Shown here in pieces: positions 1 to 8,140 of a stretch of 64,000 bases of DNA. A program made the translations under genes and the position numbers. Origin of the DNA: Kosakonia sp. BYX6 (GTDB lineage: Bacteria > Pseudomonadota > Gammaproteobacteria > Enterobacterales > Enterobacteriaceae); assembly GCF_038449125.1 (NCBI RefSeq), contig NZ_CP151800.1, positions 716,406 to 780,405 on the forward strand. Reading direction: 5' to 3'. Position 1 is the stretch's first letter, and the number at the start of each line of letters is the position of its first letter. The notes beneath the pieces were generated by a model. That model searched no databases, was not told the origin of the DNA, and saw only the letters and a program-made list of their open reading frames with translations.

Positions 1-2
1 TC

Positions 3-1559
3 AGCCAGGACAACAAGCACAAAAATTATGTGGTAGCTGAGCTGGTTATTCCGCCGGAAACGGGCGGGTTCTGGTTGCGCGAGATGGGGCTCTATGATGA
101 CACCGGCACGCTTGTCGCTGTCGGCAACATGGCAGAAAGCTATAAGCCGAAGCTGGAGGAAGGTTCCGGGCGTGCGCAGACGCTTCGTATGGTGATCATC
201 CTGTCGGATGTGGCGTCGATTGACCTGTCAATTGATGCCACGATGGTTATGGCGACGCAGGATTACGTTGATGACAAACTGCTGGAGCATGAGCAATCGC
301 GCCGCCATCCTGACGCATCTTTAACTGAAAAGGGATTCGCTCAACTCAGTAACGCAACGAACAGCGCGTCTGAGGTGCTCGCGGCGACGCCGAAAGCCGT
401 TAAGGCGGCGTATGACCTGGCTACTGCAAAATACACAGCTCAGGACGCAACCACGGCGCAGAAAGGTCTTGTTCAGTTGAGCAGCGCCACTAACAGCACG
501 TCTGAAGTGCTCGCAGCAACGCCGAAAGCCGTTAAAGAAACGTATGACCTGGCTAATGCAAAATACACCGCACAGGATGCGAGCACGGCAAGAAAAGGCC
601 TGGTGCAATTGAGCAGCTCAACGGATAGTGATTCGGAGTTGCTTGCGGCGACACCAAAAGCCGTGAAGGCTGCGAATGATAATGCCAATGGGCGTGTGCC
701 TGTCGGGCGTAAAGTGAATGGCCGGGCGCTGAGTGGCGACATCGTTATTACTTACGATGATGTCGGGGCGTTATCCTCAGGTGGCGGAATATTAACAGGG
801 ATGCTCAATATCAAAACCCTGATCCCTTATCTCGCTTTAACAGGGACGGGCACGGATACCCGAAATTATATTATGGGGTTCAAGAGTAACGGCACGGCCT
901 CATGGTATGTCGGGAAGGGCAATGCCAACAGCGAATCATGTATGTTATGGAACTACACGGCCAGCAATGGAGTAGAGCTGGCGACTGATGGTTCGATTAG
1001 CGCAAAACTTACCAGTAATAAACCGTTTAGCGCTAACACATATTTTGAGGTGGATTCATCTCAGGGTGCCGGGTCATATCTAAATCAATATACGGCTTTT
1101 GCACCCTATTATAATGAATTTAGTTCTGTCTCGGGTTCTGAATACCATCCGTTGTGGAAGCAGAAAGACCTGTATAACGGGATGGCATGGTCTGGCGGGA
1201 TGTTGATTAATAGCGGTACTTTCGTTATTCAATATATCAACTCTGCCGGGACGCAAGTGTTTTTCAATTTCGGGAAGGATGGGACATTTAGTCCATCAAG
1301 TTATGACAATTTCGATGCGCGTTATCAGGCTAAGGGAAGTTATACCCCCGCCGGGCAAGCCTATACCAAGGCAGAATCGGATGCGCGCTACGTTCAGAAC
1401 ATCCGGCTCGGTGCCAGAACCACAACGCCAGTAGCAAATAACAACTGGTCAGCGGCAAGCGGTGGCGTTATTACGGAATACAATACCACTGGTTCAGGTA
1501 TTTACAGGCTATTGCAGCGCAATATCAACGGTACGTGGGTCACTGTTTCGGTGCTTTAA
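3..1559 (+). CDS. H: P2-like phage tail fibre protein (gpH type), 5' end cut by window
   Basis: The distal tail fibre that contacts the host surface. The frame is open from the first complete codon at position 3 with no start in good context, so the gene begins before the window. The first readable part carries the gpH-type stretch around ELVIPPETGGFWLREMGLYD. Codons at 333-695 encode nearly three copies of a 44-residue fibre repeat (GLVQLSSATNS, then LAATPKAVK, then YTAQDA). The C-terminal part has FDARY and YTKAESDARY motifs common at fibre tips and ends in a beta-rich domain. The next gene is its assembly chaperone, which fits the H-G order of P2. Receptor specificity cannot be read from the sequence. 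The family call is strong; the true N-terminus is unseen. Confidence 0.9.
   Translation, partial: SQDNKHKNYVVAELVIPPETGGFWLREMGLYDDTGTLVAVGNMAESYKPKLEEGSGRAQTLRMVIILSDVASIDLSIDATMVMATQDYVDDKLLEHEQSRRHPDASLTEKGFAQLSNATNSASEVLAATPKAVKAAYDLATAKYTAQDATTAQKGLVQLSSATNSTSEVLAATPKAVKETYDLANAKYTAQDASTARKGLVQLSSSTDSDSELLAATPKAVKAANDNANGRVPVGRKVNGRALSGDIVITYDDVGALSSGGGILTGMLNIKTLIPYLALTGTGTDTRNYIMGFKSNGTASWYVGKGNANSESCMLWNYTASNGVELATDGSISAKLTSNKPFSANTYFEVDSSQGAGSYLNQYTAFAPYYNEFSSVSGSEYHPLWKQKDLYNGMAWSGGMLINSGTFVIQYINSAGTQVFFNFGKDGTFSPSSYDNFDARYQAKGSYTPAGQAYTKAESDARYVQNIRLGARTTTPVANNNWSAASGGVITEYNTTGSGIYRLLQRNINGTWVTVSVL
333..695 (+). repeat. Tandem 132-bp repeats inside the tail fibre gene
   Basis: Three in-frame repeats of 44 codons: 333-464, 465-596 and a partial, more diverged one from 597 to about 695. 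Copies one and two differ by few residues (for example KAAYDLAT against KETYDLAN). The unit is the known phage tail fibre repeat. Near-identical tandem units of this kind can change number by recombination. Confidence 0.85.
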
Positions 1560-1568
1560 GGGGGCAAG

Positions 1569-2078
1569 GTGGAATTAGTAAAACTAAAGCAATATATGCC
1601 TGAGCAGATGATTTATGGCGATGATGTTCAGTATTTTATTGATGAGAATGGCAACGACTGGTATGCATCTTTGAGCAAATTCAAAAAGCCATACACAATA
1701 GCCTATGACAGTGAAACGGACATTATTCATTCGTACAGCGCAGATGCGTCAGCAATCTACCCGGCTGGTTTGAATGTCGTTGATATTGATTTGATTCCTG
1801 ATGGTTTTGATATTGCGGATAGCTGGTTTTATAAAGATGGGGTTATTTTAAAAGATTATGCGAGTCAGGCGATAAATGACCGTATTCGCTTGCTGGAAAC
1901 CGCAAATACAATAACCAACGACTGGCGCATTGAATTGCAGTTAGGCATTATCAGCGACGAAGATAAAGAGGTGTTGACGAACTGGATGGTGTATATCAAG
2001 TCTCTTAAATCACTGGATTTAACTGAAATTAAAAACAGGGAAACGTACCAGTCTATAAAATGGCCGACCCAACCATAA
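1569..2078 (+). CDS. Tail fibre assembly protein (gpG/Tfa family)
   Basis: A 169-residue chaperone that helps fold or attach the fibre encoded just upstream, 9 bases away. The start is GTG at 1569, behind a purine-rich GGGGCAAGG. The N-terminal half is variable and the C-terminal third has the Tfa-type helix (around ANTITNDWRIELQLGIISDE), ending in a WPTQP tail that resembles the W-P-x-x-P ending of many Tfa proteins. The coding region is AT-richer than the tail genes downstream, as is usual for exchanged fibre cassettes. The family call is good; the fibre partner is inferred from position. Confidence 0.85.
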   Translation: MELVKLKQYMPEQMIYGDDVQYFIDENGNDWYASLSKFKKPYTIAYDSETDIIHSYSADASAIYPAGLNVVDIDLIPDGFDIADSWFYKDGVILKDYASQAINDRIRLLETANTITNDWRIELQLGIISDEDKEVLTNWMVYIKSLKSLDLTEIKNRETYQSIKWPTQP

Positions 2079-2091
2079 GAATAAGGGAGGT

Positions 2092-2646
2092 TTACACCTC
2101 CCTGATAACCAGCTCGTTTGTTCTTTTGGTATAGCAAACACAATCATCTGGAATGTCTTTATTAACGAAGGACATTGCGCCGAGTTGCACGTTATTACCT
2201 ATGTGAAGAACGTCAGCGATGATACAGCTATTAGCACCGATTGAGACGTTGTTACCGATGGTGATTTTATACTCATCATCCTTCTTACCGAAAATTTTAA
2301 TCCCGATAGTGGTGTTTTGTCTGATGAGAAAGTTGTTGCCGATTTCACAATAGGAAGAAACAACAATGCCATTGTAATGTGCTATGCACAGGCCAGGCAT
2401 AATCTTGGCACCGAGACCAATCTCCGTATTATATTTTCTGATTAAGCGCCTGTTGATAATGGTGGCGACTCGTTTACCTCTTTTGCCGCTGGTCTCAAAG
2501 ATGTATGAGGCAATGCGCCACCAGAAAAGAAAACGCCGCTTCGGTTGACGCCATGCATGGCGCAGAGTCCTCGCCCAAGAAAATTGTTTGTTTTTTCCGC
2601 CGATCACTTCTACCCGCAGGCATTCTTTTAAAAAATCTTTGCTCAT
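2092..2646 (-). CDS. Left-handed beta-helix acetyltransferase (serine acetyltransferase-like), prophage cargo
   Basis: A 184-residue protein on the strand opposite to the tail genes. Residues 1-75 are basic with an aromatic patch (RFLFWWRIASYIF), as in acetyltransferases of surface polysaccharide loci. Residues 76-165 show hexapeptide-repeat spacing (AKIMPGLCIAHYNGIVV, EIGNNFLIRQNTTIG, IGNNVSIGANSCIIADV), the beta-helix of the CysE/LbH superfamily; His90 lies where the family has a catalytic histidine. It lacks the long CysE N-terminal domain, so cysteine synthesis is unlikely. It sits between the fibre assembly gene and FI, the place of Z/fun in phage P2, and is AT-rich against its neighbours, which suggests a moron with its own promoter. 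O-acetylation of a cell-surface glycan is an inference from family and place. Confidence 0.8.
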   Translation of the reverse strand: MSKDFLKECLRVEVIGGKNKQFSWARTLRHAWRQPKRRFLFWWRIASYIFETSGKRGKRVATIINRRLIRKYNTEIGLGAKIMPGLCIAHYNGIVVSSYCEIGNNFLIRQNTTIGIKIFGKKDDEYKITIGNNVSIGANSCIIADVLHIGNNVQLGAMSFVNKDIPDDCVCYTKRTNELVIREV

Positions 2647-2975
2647 TTGTTAACTCTCGGTATCAGCGTCAATCTTATATGTTTTATTTAATACGGTTAG
2701 TAATTCATCATTACTTAATACAAATTCAGAGACCAAAATAATAAGGCTGTGTGTGGAAATTGCTCACGACGAATCGCCGCCAATGCGCTTTCGCTATTGA
2801 CTATTACTGGCAACCATATCGAGATCCGCAATCTTATATTCCATTATTCGGCATTTGTAAATATTGTATTTTTCTGTGCTCCTGCTGTGCCAGACGTTAG
2901 CCATCCTGGATAAATAGCATCCCCTGAATACCGAATAGAAAATAACACTCACCCCAATACCACGGAGTTAAACGG
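2647..2975. other. AT-rich intergenic region between acetyltransferase and sheath gene
   Basis: Holds 329 bases without a convincing gene. It must contain the promoter of the minus-strand acetyltransferase and the late promoter of the FI-FII-E-T-U-D operon. A degenerate Ogr-type dyad (TGT, 12 bases, CCA) lies at 2875-2892, at roughly the expected distance upstream of an AT-rich segment near 2930; one of the six key bases is wrong, so I do not call it. A good ribosome site (CACGGAG) precedes the FI start. Confidence 0.4.
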
Positions 2976-4166
2976 ATGAGTGATTATCATCACGGCGTGC
3001 AGGTCGTCGAAATCAACGACGGCACGCGCGTCATTTCCACCGTCTCGACCGCCATCGTCGGCATGGTTTGTACCGCCAGTGATGCCGATGCCGCGACATT
3101 TCCCCTCAATGAGCCGGTGCTGATTACCAGCGTGCAAAGCGCTATCGCAAAAGCCGGGAAAAAAGGCACGCTGGCGAGCTCGTTACAGGCTATCGCTGAC
3201 CAGGCGAAACCGGTCATTGTCGTTGTGCGCGTCGAAGAAGGCACGGGAGACGATGCAGAGGAGGCGCTGGCGCAGACCATTTCCAACATCATCGGCACCA
3301 CCGACGAGAACGGCAAATATACCGGTTTGAAAGCGCTGTTAACTGCCGAGGCGGTCACTGGCGTTAAACCCCGCATTCTCGGCGTACCGGGATTCGATAC
3401 CCTCGAAGTGGCGACGGCACTTGCGCCCATTTGCCAGAAGTTGCGCGCCTTTGGCTATGTCAGCGCGTGGGGCTGTAAGACCGTTTCCGACGCCATCAAG
3501 TATCGCGACAATTTCAGCCAGCGCGAGCTGATGGTTATCTGGCCGGACTTTCTCGCCTGGGATACCGTCACCAGTGCCACCGCAACGGCATACGCCACCG
3601 CCCGCGCGCTCGGTCTGCGCGCTTACATTGACCAGTCAACCGGCTGGCATAAAACCCTGTCGAACGTCGGCGTGAATGGCGTCACCGGTATCAGCGCGTC
3701 CGTATTCTGGGATTTGCAGGAACCGGGCACCGATGCCGACCTGCTTAACGAGGCCGGGGTCACGACGCTGATCCGCAAAGATGGTTTTCGCTTCTGGGGT
3801 AACCGCACCTGTTCGGATGACCCGCTTTTCCTGTTTGAGAACTACACCCGCACCGCACAGGTTATCGCTGACACGATGGCCGAGGCGCATATGTGGGCGG
3901 TCGACAAGCCGATCACCGCGACGCTTATCCGCGACATTGTCGATGGCATCAATGCCAAATTCCGCGAGCTGAAAACCAACGGCTATATCGTGGATGCGAC
4001 CTGCTGGTTCGACGAAGAAGCCAACGACAAAGAAACCCTCAAAGCCGGAAAACTGTATATCGATTATGACTATACGCCGGTTCCCCCTCTGGAAAATCTG
4101 ACCCTGCGCCAGCGCATCACCGATAAATATCTGGCGACGCTGGTCTCTGCCGTCAACAGCAATTAA
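2976..4166 (+). CDS. FI: Contractile tail sheath protein (P2 gpFI)
   Basis: A 396-residue sheath subunit whose polymer surrounds the tail tube and contracts at infection. The N-terminus (SDYHHGVQVVEINDGTR) and the C-terminal segment (LYIDYDYTPVPPLENLTL) match the P2-type sheath family, and the length is as usual. The ATG lies behind CACGGAG. The tube gene follows 13 bases later, as in P2. No frameshift or internal stop is present, so this part of the prophage looks intact. Confidence 0.95.
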   Translation: MSDYHHGVQVVEINDGTRVISTVSTAIVGMVCTASDADAATFPLNEPVLITSVQSAIAKAGKKGTLASSLQAIADQAKPVIVVVRVEEGTGDDAEEALAQTISNIIGTTDENGKYTGLKALLTAEAVTGVKPRILGVPGFDTLEVATALAPICQKLRAFGYVSAWGCKTVSDAIKYRDNFSQRELMVIWPDFLAWDTVTSATATAYATARALGLRAYIDQSTGWHKTLSNVGVNGVTGISASVFWDLQEPGTDADLLNEAGVTTLIRKDGFRFWGNRTCSDDPLFLFENYTRTAQVIADTMAEAHMWAVDKPITATLIRDIVDGINAKFRELKTNGYIVDATCWFDEEANDKETLKAGKLYIDYDYTPVPPLENLTLRQRITDKYLATLVSAVNSN

Positions 4167-4179
4167 GGAGCCTGACTAA

Positions 4180-4698
4180 ATGGCAATGCCGCGCAAGCTC
4201 AAATTTATGAATGTCTTTCTGAATGGCTACAGCTATCAGGGGGTCGCCAAATCCATCACGCTGCCGAAGCTGACCCGCAAGCTGGAGAACTATCGCGGGG
4301 CAGGGATGAACGGCGTCGCGCCGGTCGATATGGGGCTCGATGATGATGCCCTGTCGATGGAATGGTCGCTCGGCGGCTTTCCCGATTCGGCTATCTGGGA
4401 GCTGTACGGCGCAACCGGTGTCGATGCTGTGCCGGTGCGTTTTGCCGGTTCTTATCAGCGCGATGACACCGGCGAAACGGTCGCCGTTGAAGTGGTCATG
4501 CGTGGACGCCAGAAAGAAATCGACACCGGCGAGGGCAAACAGGGTGAAGACACCGAATCGAAAATCTCGGTCGTCTGCACCTATTTCCGCCTGACGATGG
4601 ACGGCAAAGAGCTCGTTGAAATCGACACCCTCAACATGGTTGAGAAGGTGAATGGCACCGACCGCCTGGAGCAGCACCGCCGCAATATCGGCCTGTAA
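4180..4698 (+). CDS. FII: Tail tube protein (P2 gpFII)
   Basis: A 172-residue major tube subunit, the inner channel for DNA. It begins MAMPRKLKFMNVFLNGYSY and has the alternating beta pattern of phage tube proteins. It lies directly after the sheath gene with an AAGGAGCC ribosome site. ATG at 4180 and ATG at 4186 are both possible; the first has the better spacing. The length matches the P2 family. Confidence 0.95.
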   Translation: MAMPRKLKFMNVFLNGYSYQGVAKSITLPKLTRKLENYRGAGMNGVAPVDMGLDDDALSMEWSLGGFPDSAIWELYGATGVDAVPVRFAGSYQRDDTGETVAVEVVMRGRQKEIDTGEGKQGEDTESKISVVCTYFRLTMDGKELVEIDTLNMVEKVNGTDRLEQHRRNIGL

Positions 4699-4759
4699 TT
4701 TTCACCCGGTCAGCGGCGCTGGCCGGTTAACCCCGAAACCCGATTAAGAAGAGAACACC

Positions 4760-5035
4760 ATGAACAAAGAAAACGTGATCACCTTGGAAACCCCCGTCAA
4801 ACGCGGCGAGCAGGTTATCGACCAGATTACGCTGATGAAACCCAACGCCGGTACGCTGCGCGGTGTCAGCCTGGCGGCGGTGGCAAATTCAGACGTTGAT
4901 GCGCTGATTAAAGTGCTGCCCCGCGTGACCGCGCCGTCACTGACCGAGCAGGAAGTCGCCGCGCTGGAACTGCCTGACCTTGTCGCGCTGGCCGGTAAGG
5001 TGATCGGTTTTTTGTCGCCGAGTTCGGCGCAGTAA
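4760..5035 (+). CDS. E: Tail assembly protein E (P2 gpE)
   Basis: A 91-residue product of the unshifted frame. In P2-like phages E and its longer frameshift form E+E' are tail assembly factors made before the tape measure protein, analogous to lambda gpG and gpGT. The start ATG follows AAGAAGAGAAC. The frame ends with codons for GFLSPSSAQ right after the run of six T at 5008-5013. Confidence 0.9.
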   Translation: MNKENVITLETPVKRGEQVIDQITLMKPNAGTLRGVSLAAVANSDVDALIKVLPRVTAPSLTEQEVAALELPDLVALAGKVIGFLSPSSAQ

Positions 5036-5187
5036 CCTTCCCGAAAAATCTGTCGGTTGATGACCTGATGGCGGATATCGCAGTGATTTTCCACTGGCCG
5101 CCATCCGAGTTATTTCCCATGAGCCTGACCGAGCTCATCACATGGCGCGAAAAAGCGCTCCAGCGAAGCGGAAACACGAATGAGTGA
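4760..5187 (+). CDS. E': Tail assembly fusion E+E' by -1 frameshift
   Basis: Reading moves back one base at the slippery heptamer T TTT TTG (5008-5014) and then continues without a stop through VAEFGAVTFPKNLSVDDL to a TGA at 5185-5187, 8 bases past the start of the tape measure gene. The extension is about 58 residues with typical E' composition (HWPPSELF, LTELITWREKAL). The unshifted frame stops at 5035. Conservation of E/E' frameshifting in P2-like phages is established; use of this exact site is inferred from the heptamer and open frame. Confidence 0.85.
5008..5014 (+). promoter_or_regulatory. Programmed -1 frameshift site (TTTTTTG)
   Basis: The heptamer is in phase X XXY YYZ with the E frame (codons GGT TTT TTG), so both tRNAs can re-pair after a one-base slip. 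It lies 21 bases before the E stop codon, and the -1 frame stays open for about 170 bases beyond it. Confidence 0.85.
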
Positions 5188-7648
5188 TGTGAAATTACAG
5201 GTATTGCTCAAGGCTGTTGACCAGGCGACCCGCCCGTTAAAATCCATCGACAAGGCCAGCAAGGCGCTGGCCGGAGATATCCGGGCGACGCAAACCACAT
5301 TACGTGAGCTCAACAGTCAGGCATCAAAAATTGATGGCTTTCGCAAGACCAGCGCGCAGCTTGCCGTTACCAGTCAGTCGCTGGAGAAAGCCAGGCGGGA
5401 GGCCGAAGCGCTTGCGACACAATTTCTGAATACGGAACGGCCAACCCGTGCTCAGGCTAAGGTGCTGGAATCCGCGAAACGCGCAGCGGAAGCGTTACAG
5501 ATAAAAACCAACAGCCTCACCGAGTCAGTGCGCCGCCAGCAACGTGAGCTGGCGGCTGTGGGGATCAATACGCGTAATCTGGCGAATGATGAGCGCGGTT
5601 TAAAATCCCGCATCGGTGAAACAACCTCACAGCTTAACCGTCAACGTGAGGCGCTGGCGAAGGTCAGTGCGCAACAGGCAAAACTGAGCGCCGTTAAGCA
5701 ACGCTATCAGGCTGGAAAAGAGCTTGCCGGTAAATCAGCGGCGGTCGGTGCTGCCGGTGTCGGTATTGCGACAACCGCCACGCTGGCCGGAACGGCGTTG
5801 TTAAAGCCGGGGTACGACTTTGCGCAGAAAAACTCTGAGCTTCAGGCGGTTCTCGGCGTTAAAAAAGACTCAGCTGAAATGGCCGCCCTGCGCAAACAGG
5901 CTCGCCAGCTCGGCGACAACACTGCTGCCTCGGCGGATGATGCCGCCGCCGCGCAAATCATCATTGCCAAAGGTGGCGGGGATGTGGCCGCCATTCAGGC
6001 AACCACGCCGGTGACGCTGAACATGGCGCTGGCAAACAGGCGCACGATGGAAGAAAACGCCGGTTTGCTGATGGGGATGAAATCCGCGTTCCAGCTTTCA
6101 AACGATAAGGTCGCGCACATCGGGGATGTTCTCTCGATGACGATGAACAAAACCGCCGCCGACTTTGACGGCCTGAGTGATGCGCTGACCTACGCCGCGC
6201 CGGTGGCAAAAAATGCCGGGGTGAGCATCGAGCAGACCGCCGCCATGATTGGCGCGCTGCATGATGCCAAAATCACCGGTTCGATGGCGGGTACGGGGAG
6301 CCGTGCGGTGCTCAGCCGCTTACAGGCACCCACGGGGCAGGCCTACGCCGCGATTAAAGAACTCGGCGTTAAAACGGCTGACAGCAAGGGTAACACCCGC
6401 CCGATATTCACCATCCTCAAAGAGATACAGGCGAGCTTTGAGAAAAACAAACTCGGCACCGGCCAGCGCGCCGAGTACATGAAAACCATCTTCGGTGAGG
6501 AAGCCAGCTCGGCGGCGCAGGTGCTGATGACCGCTGCATCGACCGGCAAGCTCGACCAGCTAACCGCCGCGTTTAAAGCGTCCGACGGCAAAACTCAGGA
6601 GCTCGTCGACGTTATGCAGGACAACCTCGGCGGCGACTTCAAAGAATTCCAGTCGGCTTATGAGGCGGTCGGAACCGACCTGTTCGATCAGCAGGAGTCC
6701 TCCCTTCGCAAACTAGTGCAGACCGCCACCGGCTATGTGCTGAAGCTCGACGGCTGGATCCAGAAAAATAAAGGGCTGGCACAGACGCTAACCTCTGTCG
6801 GTGCGGTTGCCGTGGGGGTTATTGGTCTGGTTGGCGCGATTGGCTTAGTCGCTTTCCCGGTTATCAGCGGTATCAATGCCATCATCGCCATTGCCGGTGT
6901 ACTCGGAACGGTATTCAGCGTGGTCGGCGGTGCGATCATGACGGTACTCGGTGCGCTTACCTGGCCGATTGTCGCTATCGGTGTGGCCATCGTCGCCGGG
7001 GCGTTGCTCATCCGCAAATACTGGGAGCCGATCTCCGTATTTTTCGGCGGAGTGATTGAAGGGCTCAAAGCGGCCTTTGCTCCTGTCGGGGAAATGTTCG
7101 CACCGCTGAAACCGATGTTCGACTGGCTGGGGCAAAAGCTTAAGGCCGCGTGGGACTGGTTCAGCAACCTGCTTAAGCCGGTGAAATCCTCTCAGGAGCA
7201 ACTCAACTCATGCCGTGATGCCGGGGTCAGGTTCGGTCAGGCGCTTGCTGATTCCCTGATGTTGCCGCTTAAGGCGTTCAACAAGCTGAAAGCGGGGATT
7301 GACTGGGTACTGGAAAAGCTCGGTGTCATCAATAAAGAGTCCAGCGACCTTGACCAGACCGCCGCGAAAGCCAGCGCGGCAAAAGACGGGGCGACAAATA
7401 CCTCAGTGTCTGGCGGTGGCGCTTATATTCCGGCAACCAGTACTTACGGTGGTTATAACGCTTACCAGCCGGTCACCGCTCCGGGCGGTAAATCCTATGT
7501 CGATAACCGGCAGAGCAATTACAACATCACGCTGAACAACGGCGGCGCGCCGGGTGGCGACCTCGGGCGCCAGTTGCAGGATGCCGTTGAAAAAGCAGAC
7601 CGGGAAAAGCGCGCCCGTGACCGCGCCAGCATGCGACACGACGGATAA
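5180..7648 (+). CDS. T: Tail tape measure protein (P2 gpT)
   Basis: An 822-residue protein that sets tail length and is released into the host at infection. Residues 1-165 are rich in heptads and charged residues (coiled coil). The core around residues 200-500 is the TP901-type tape measure domain (ADDAAAAQIIIAKGG, TMNKTAADFDGLSDALTYAAPVAKNAG). Residues about 535-610 contain hydrophobic segments that can span the membrane. The C-terminus is Ser/Gly/Tyr-rich, then basic. Its start lies inside E' with an 8-base overlap, the standard P2 layout. The length is typical, so no large deletion has occurred. Confidence 0.95.
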   Translation: MSDVKLQVLLKAVDQATRPLKSIDKASKALAGDIRATQTTLRELNSQASKIDGFRKTSAQLAVTSQSLEKARREAEALATQFLNTERPTRAQAKVLESAKRAAEALQIKTNSLTESVRRQQRELAAVGINTRNLANDERGLKSRIGETTSQLNRQREALAKVSAQQAKLSAVKQRYQAGKELAGKSAAVGAAGVGIATTATLAGTALLKPGYDFAQKNSELQAVLGVKKDSAEMAALRKQARQLGDNTAASADDAAAAQIIIAKGGGDVAAIQATTPVTLNMALANRRTMEENAGLLMGMKSAFQLSNDKVAHIGDVLSMTMNKTAADFDGLSDALTYAAPVAKNAGVSIEQTAAMIGALHDAKITGSMAGTGSRAVLSRLQAPTGQAYAAIKELGVKTADSKGNTRPIFTILKEIQASFEKNKLGTGQRAEYMKTIFGEEASSAAQVLMTAASTGKLDQLTAAFKASDGKTQELVDVMQDNLGGDFKEFQSAYEAVGTDLFDQQESSLRKLVQTATGYVLKLDGWIQKNKGLAQTLTSVGAVAVGVIGLVGAIGLVAFPVISGINAIIAIAGVLGTVFSVVGGAIMTVLGALTWPIVAIGVAIVAGALLIRKYWEPISVFFGGVIEGLKAAFAPVGEMFAPLKPMFDWLGQKLKAAWDWFSNLLKPVKSSQEQLNSCRDAGVRFGQALADSLMLPLKAFNKLKAGIDWVLEKLGVINKESSDLDQTAAKASAAKDGATNTSVSGGGAYIPATSTYGGYNAYQPVTAPGGKSYVDNRQSNYNITLNNGGAPGGDLGRQLQDAVEKADREKRARDRASMRHDG

Positions 7649-7663
7649 GGAGAAATAAAAGAG

Positions 7664-8140
7664 ATGATGCTCGCACTCGGGTTTTTCGTTTTCATGCGCC
7701 AGACGCTGCCGTTTCAGAGTATGCAGCGCGACGCGGAATACCGCTGGCCGTCAAATAACCGCGTCGGCAAGCGTGACGCCTTTCAGTTTCTCGGCGTCGG
7801 CGAGGAGAAAATCACCCTCAGCGGTGAGCTTTACCCGGAATTGACCGGCGGGCGGCTGACCCTGACGGCGGTCAGGCAGATGGCGGAGGAGGGGCGCGCC
7901 TGGCCGTTGCTTGCCGGTAACGGGCTGATTTACGGGATGTACGTTATCAACAGTATCAGCGAGACCGGCGCGGAATTTTTCTCGGATGGCTCCCCGCGAA
8001 AAATCAGTTTCACCCTGGCACTTACGCGCGTGGATGAATCGCTCGCCGCTGTTTATGGCGACCTGAACAAACAGGCCGAATCTCTTGTCGGGAAGGCGAA
8101 AGACGCCGCCACGAAATTAACGTCCACTCTGGGGTTCTGA
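7664..8140 (+). CDS. U: Tail protein U (P2 gpU)
   Basis: A 158-residue tail terminator/baseplate-proximal protein of the P2 U family, recognisable from MMLALGFFVFMRQTLPFQ, YRWPSNNRVGKRDAFQFLG and the late LTRVDESLAAVYGD stretch. The first of two adjacent ATG codons is chosen because P2 gpU also begins Met-Met. The ribosome site is AAGGAGAA. The stop TGA overlaps the D start (TGATG), so translation is coupled. Confidence 0.93.
   Translation: MMLALGFFVFMRQTLPFQSMQRDAEYRWPSNNRVGKRDAFQFLGVGEEKITLSGELYPELTGGRLTLTAVRQMAEEGRAWPLLAGNGLIYGMYVINSISETGAEFFSDGSPRKISFTLALTRVDESLAAVYGDLNKQAESLVGKAKDAATKLTSTLGF

Noticed and set aside
2875-2892. Possible Ogr-binding dyad (TGT-N12-CCA) upstream of FI
   Set aside because: Only five of six key bases fit and the -10/-35 signals are weak; a chance match is likely in AT-rich DNA.
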